A DNA stretch of 64,000 bases, from assembly GCA_945881875.1 (NCBI GenBank), contig CAMCVH010000003.1:62001-126000 (forward strand), given 5' to 3'. This stretch comes from Polynucleobacter meluiroseus. Lineage in GTDB: Bacteria; Pseudomonadota; Gammaproteobacteria; Burkholderiales; Burkholderiaceae. The stretch's first letter is position 1, and every line of letters starts with the position of its first letter. Below, piece after piece: positions 63,254 through 64,000 of the stretch. A program made the position numbers and the translations under genes. Under the pieces are notes generated by a model. The model searched no databases. It worked only from the letters and a program-made list of their open reading frames with translations, and was not told the origin of the DNA.

Positions 63254-64000
63254 CACGCAGACTCCTTGTATGCATCCCAATGACGTGTAGTTCTCTTCGC
63301 AACAGCATCTACAATTGCCTTAATATGAGCTGGTGTAGTTCCACAACAGCCACCAACAAGATTAACTAATCCATCACGTGAAAATTCATCAAGCAACTTA
63401 GATGTCATCTCAGGAGTTTCATCAAATCCCGTATCACTCATAGGGTTTGGTAGGCCGGCATTAGGATAGCAAGAAACTGCAACATCACAAACTTTAGCAA
63501 GCTCGGCTATATAAGGGCGCATCAGCGCTGCACCAAGAGCACAATTTAATCCAAATGTTAAAGGCTTAGCATGGCGCAAACTATTCCAAAAAGCTTCGAC
63601 AGTTTGGCCAGAAAGTATGCGTCCGGAAGCATCGGTCACTGTTCCAGAAATCATTATTGGAATACGAACGCCTTTTTCTTCAAAAAACTCGTCAATAGCA
63701 AATAAAGCCGCTTTTGCATTCAAAGTATCGAAAATAGTCTCAACTAAAAATACGTCTGAACCACCCTCGTAAAGAGCTTCTACCTGATCTCTGTATGCAG
63801 CTCGCAATTGTTCAAATGTGACATTTCTTGCACCTGGATCATTGACATCAGGAGAGATACTTGCTGTCTTGGGCGTTGGACCAACAGCCCCAGCGACAAA
63901 CCGAGGCTTTTCTGGTGTTGAAAATTCGTCACACGCCTGCTTCGCCAGTTTTGCAGCGGCTAAATTCATTTCCCTTGCAAGCTCAGGCATTTTGTAATCA
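63253..64000 (-). CDS. Homocysteine S-methyltransferase domain polypeptide of split MetH; 5' end lies outside the window
   Basis: [54 protein letters not shown]. The frame stays open to the window edge (DYK-MPEL), so this is a partial CDS. Confidence 0.92.
   Translation of the reverse strand, partial: DYKMPELAREMNLAAAKLAKQACDEFSTPEKPRFVAGAVGPTPKTASISPDVNDPGARNVTFEQLRAAYRDQVEALYEGGSDVFLVETIFDTLNAKAALFAIDEFFEEKGVRIPIMISGTVTDASGRILSGQTVEAFWNSLRHAKPLTFGLNCALGAALMRPYIAELAKVCDVAVSCYPNAGLPNPMSDTGFDETPEMTSKLLDEFSRDGLVNLVGGCCGTTPAHIKAIVDAVAKRTTRHWDAYKESA

Overview
The window looks like contiguous core chromosome from an AT-leaning betaproteobacterium, most like Burkholderiaceae/Polynucleobacter judging by gene content and order (inference, no search run). 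I saw no CRISPR array, transposase, integrase, prophage or rRNA. There is one tRNA, tRNA-Gln(UUG). Main blocks: (1) hpf-ptsN-hprK-rapZ, mutY/mutM, a TPR-LolB fusion, ispE, tRNA-Gln, prs, rplY, pth; (2) fdx-coaD-rsmD-M16-M16, ftsY, rpoH; (3) a cytochrome c oxidase/haem A assembly block (SCO, ctaB, ctaA, SURF1, cox3, DUF2970, cox11, a 41-aa small protein, cox1, cox2); (4) bioC-like, comF, trmL, gpsA, secB, grxC, gpmA, ctpA, moeB; (5) ptsI-ptsH-IIA, gshB-gshA, amtB-glnK-porin; (6) MFS, lipA-lipB, birA-coaX, hldE-type adenylyltransferase; (7) a compact light/oxidative-stress-like accessory island at about 48.4-57.2 kb: FeS-type photolyase, LitR/CarH-type B12 photoreceptor regulator, exported glutathione peroxidase, FolE2, FAD amine-oxidase-like protein, DUF1365, Cfa-like methyltransferase, SDR and an NTF2-like protein; (8) dsbA, SPOR, argS, and a metH split into two ORFs. 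The most interesting signals are the LitR island and its repeat-bearing divergent promoter, a perfect CIRCE element over the rpoH start region, a near-consensus sigma54 promoter with upstream NtrC-like sites before porin-glnK-amtB, a cysteine-free TPR-LolB fusion, and an altered Cys spacing in the MutY FeS motif.
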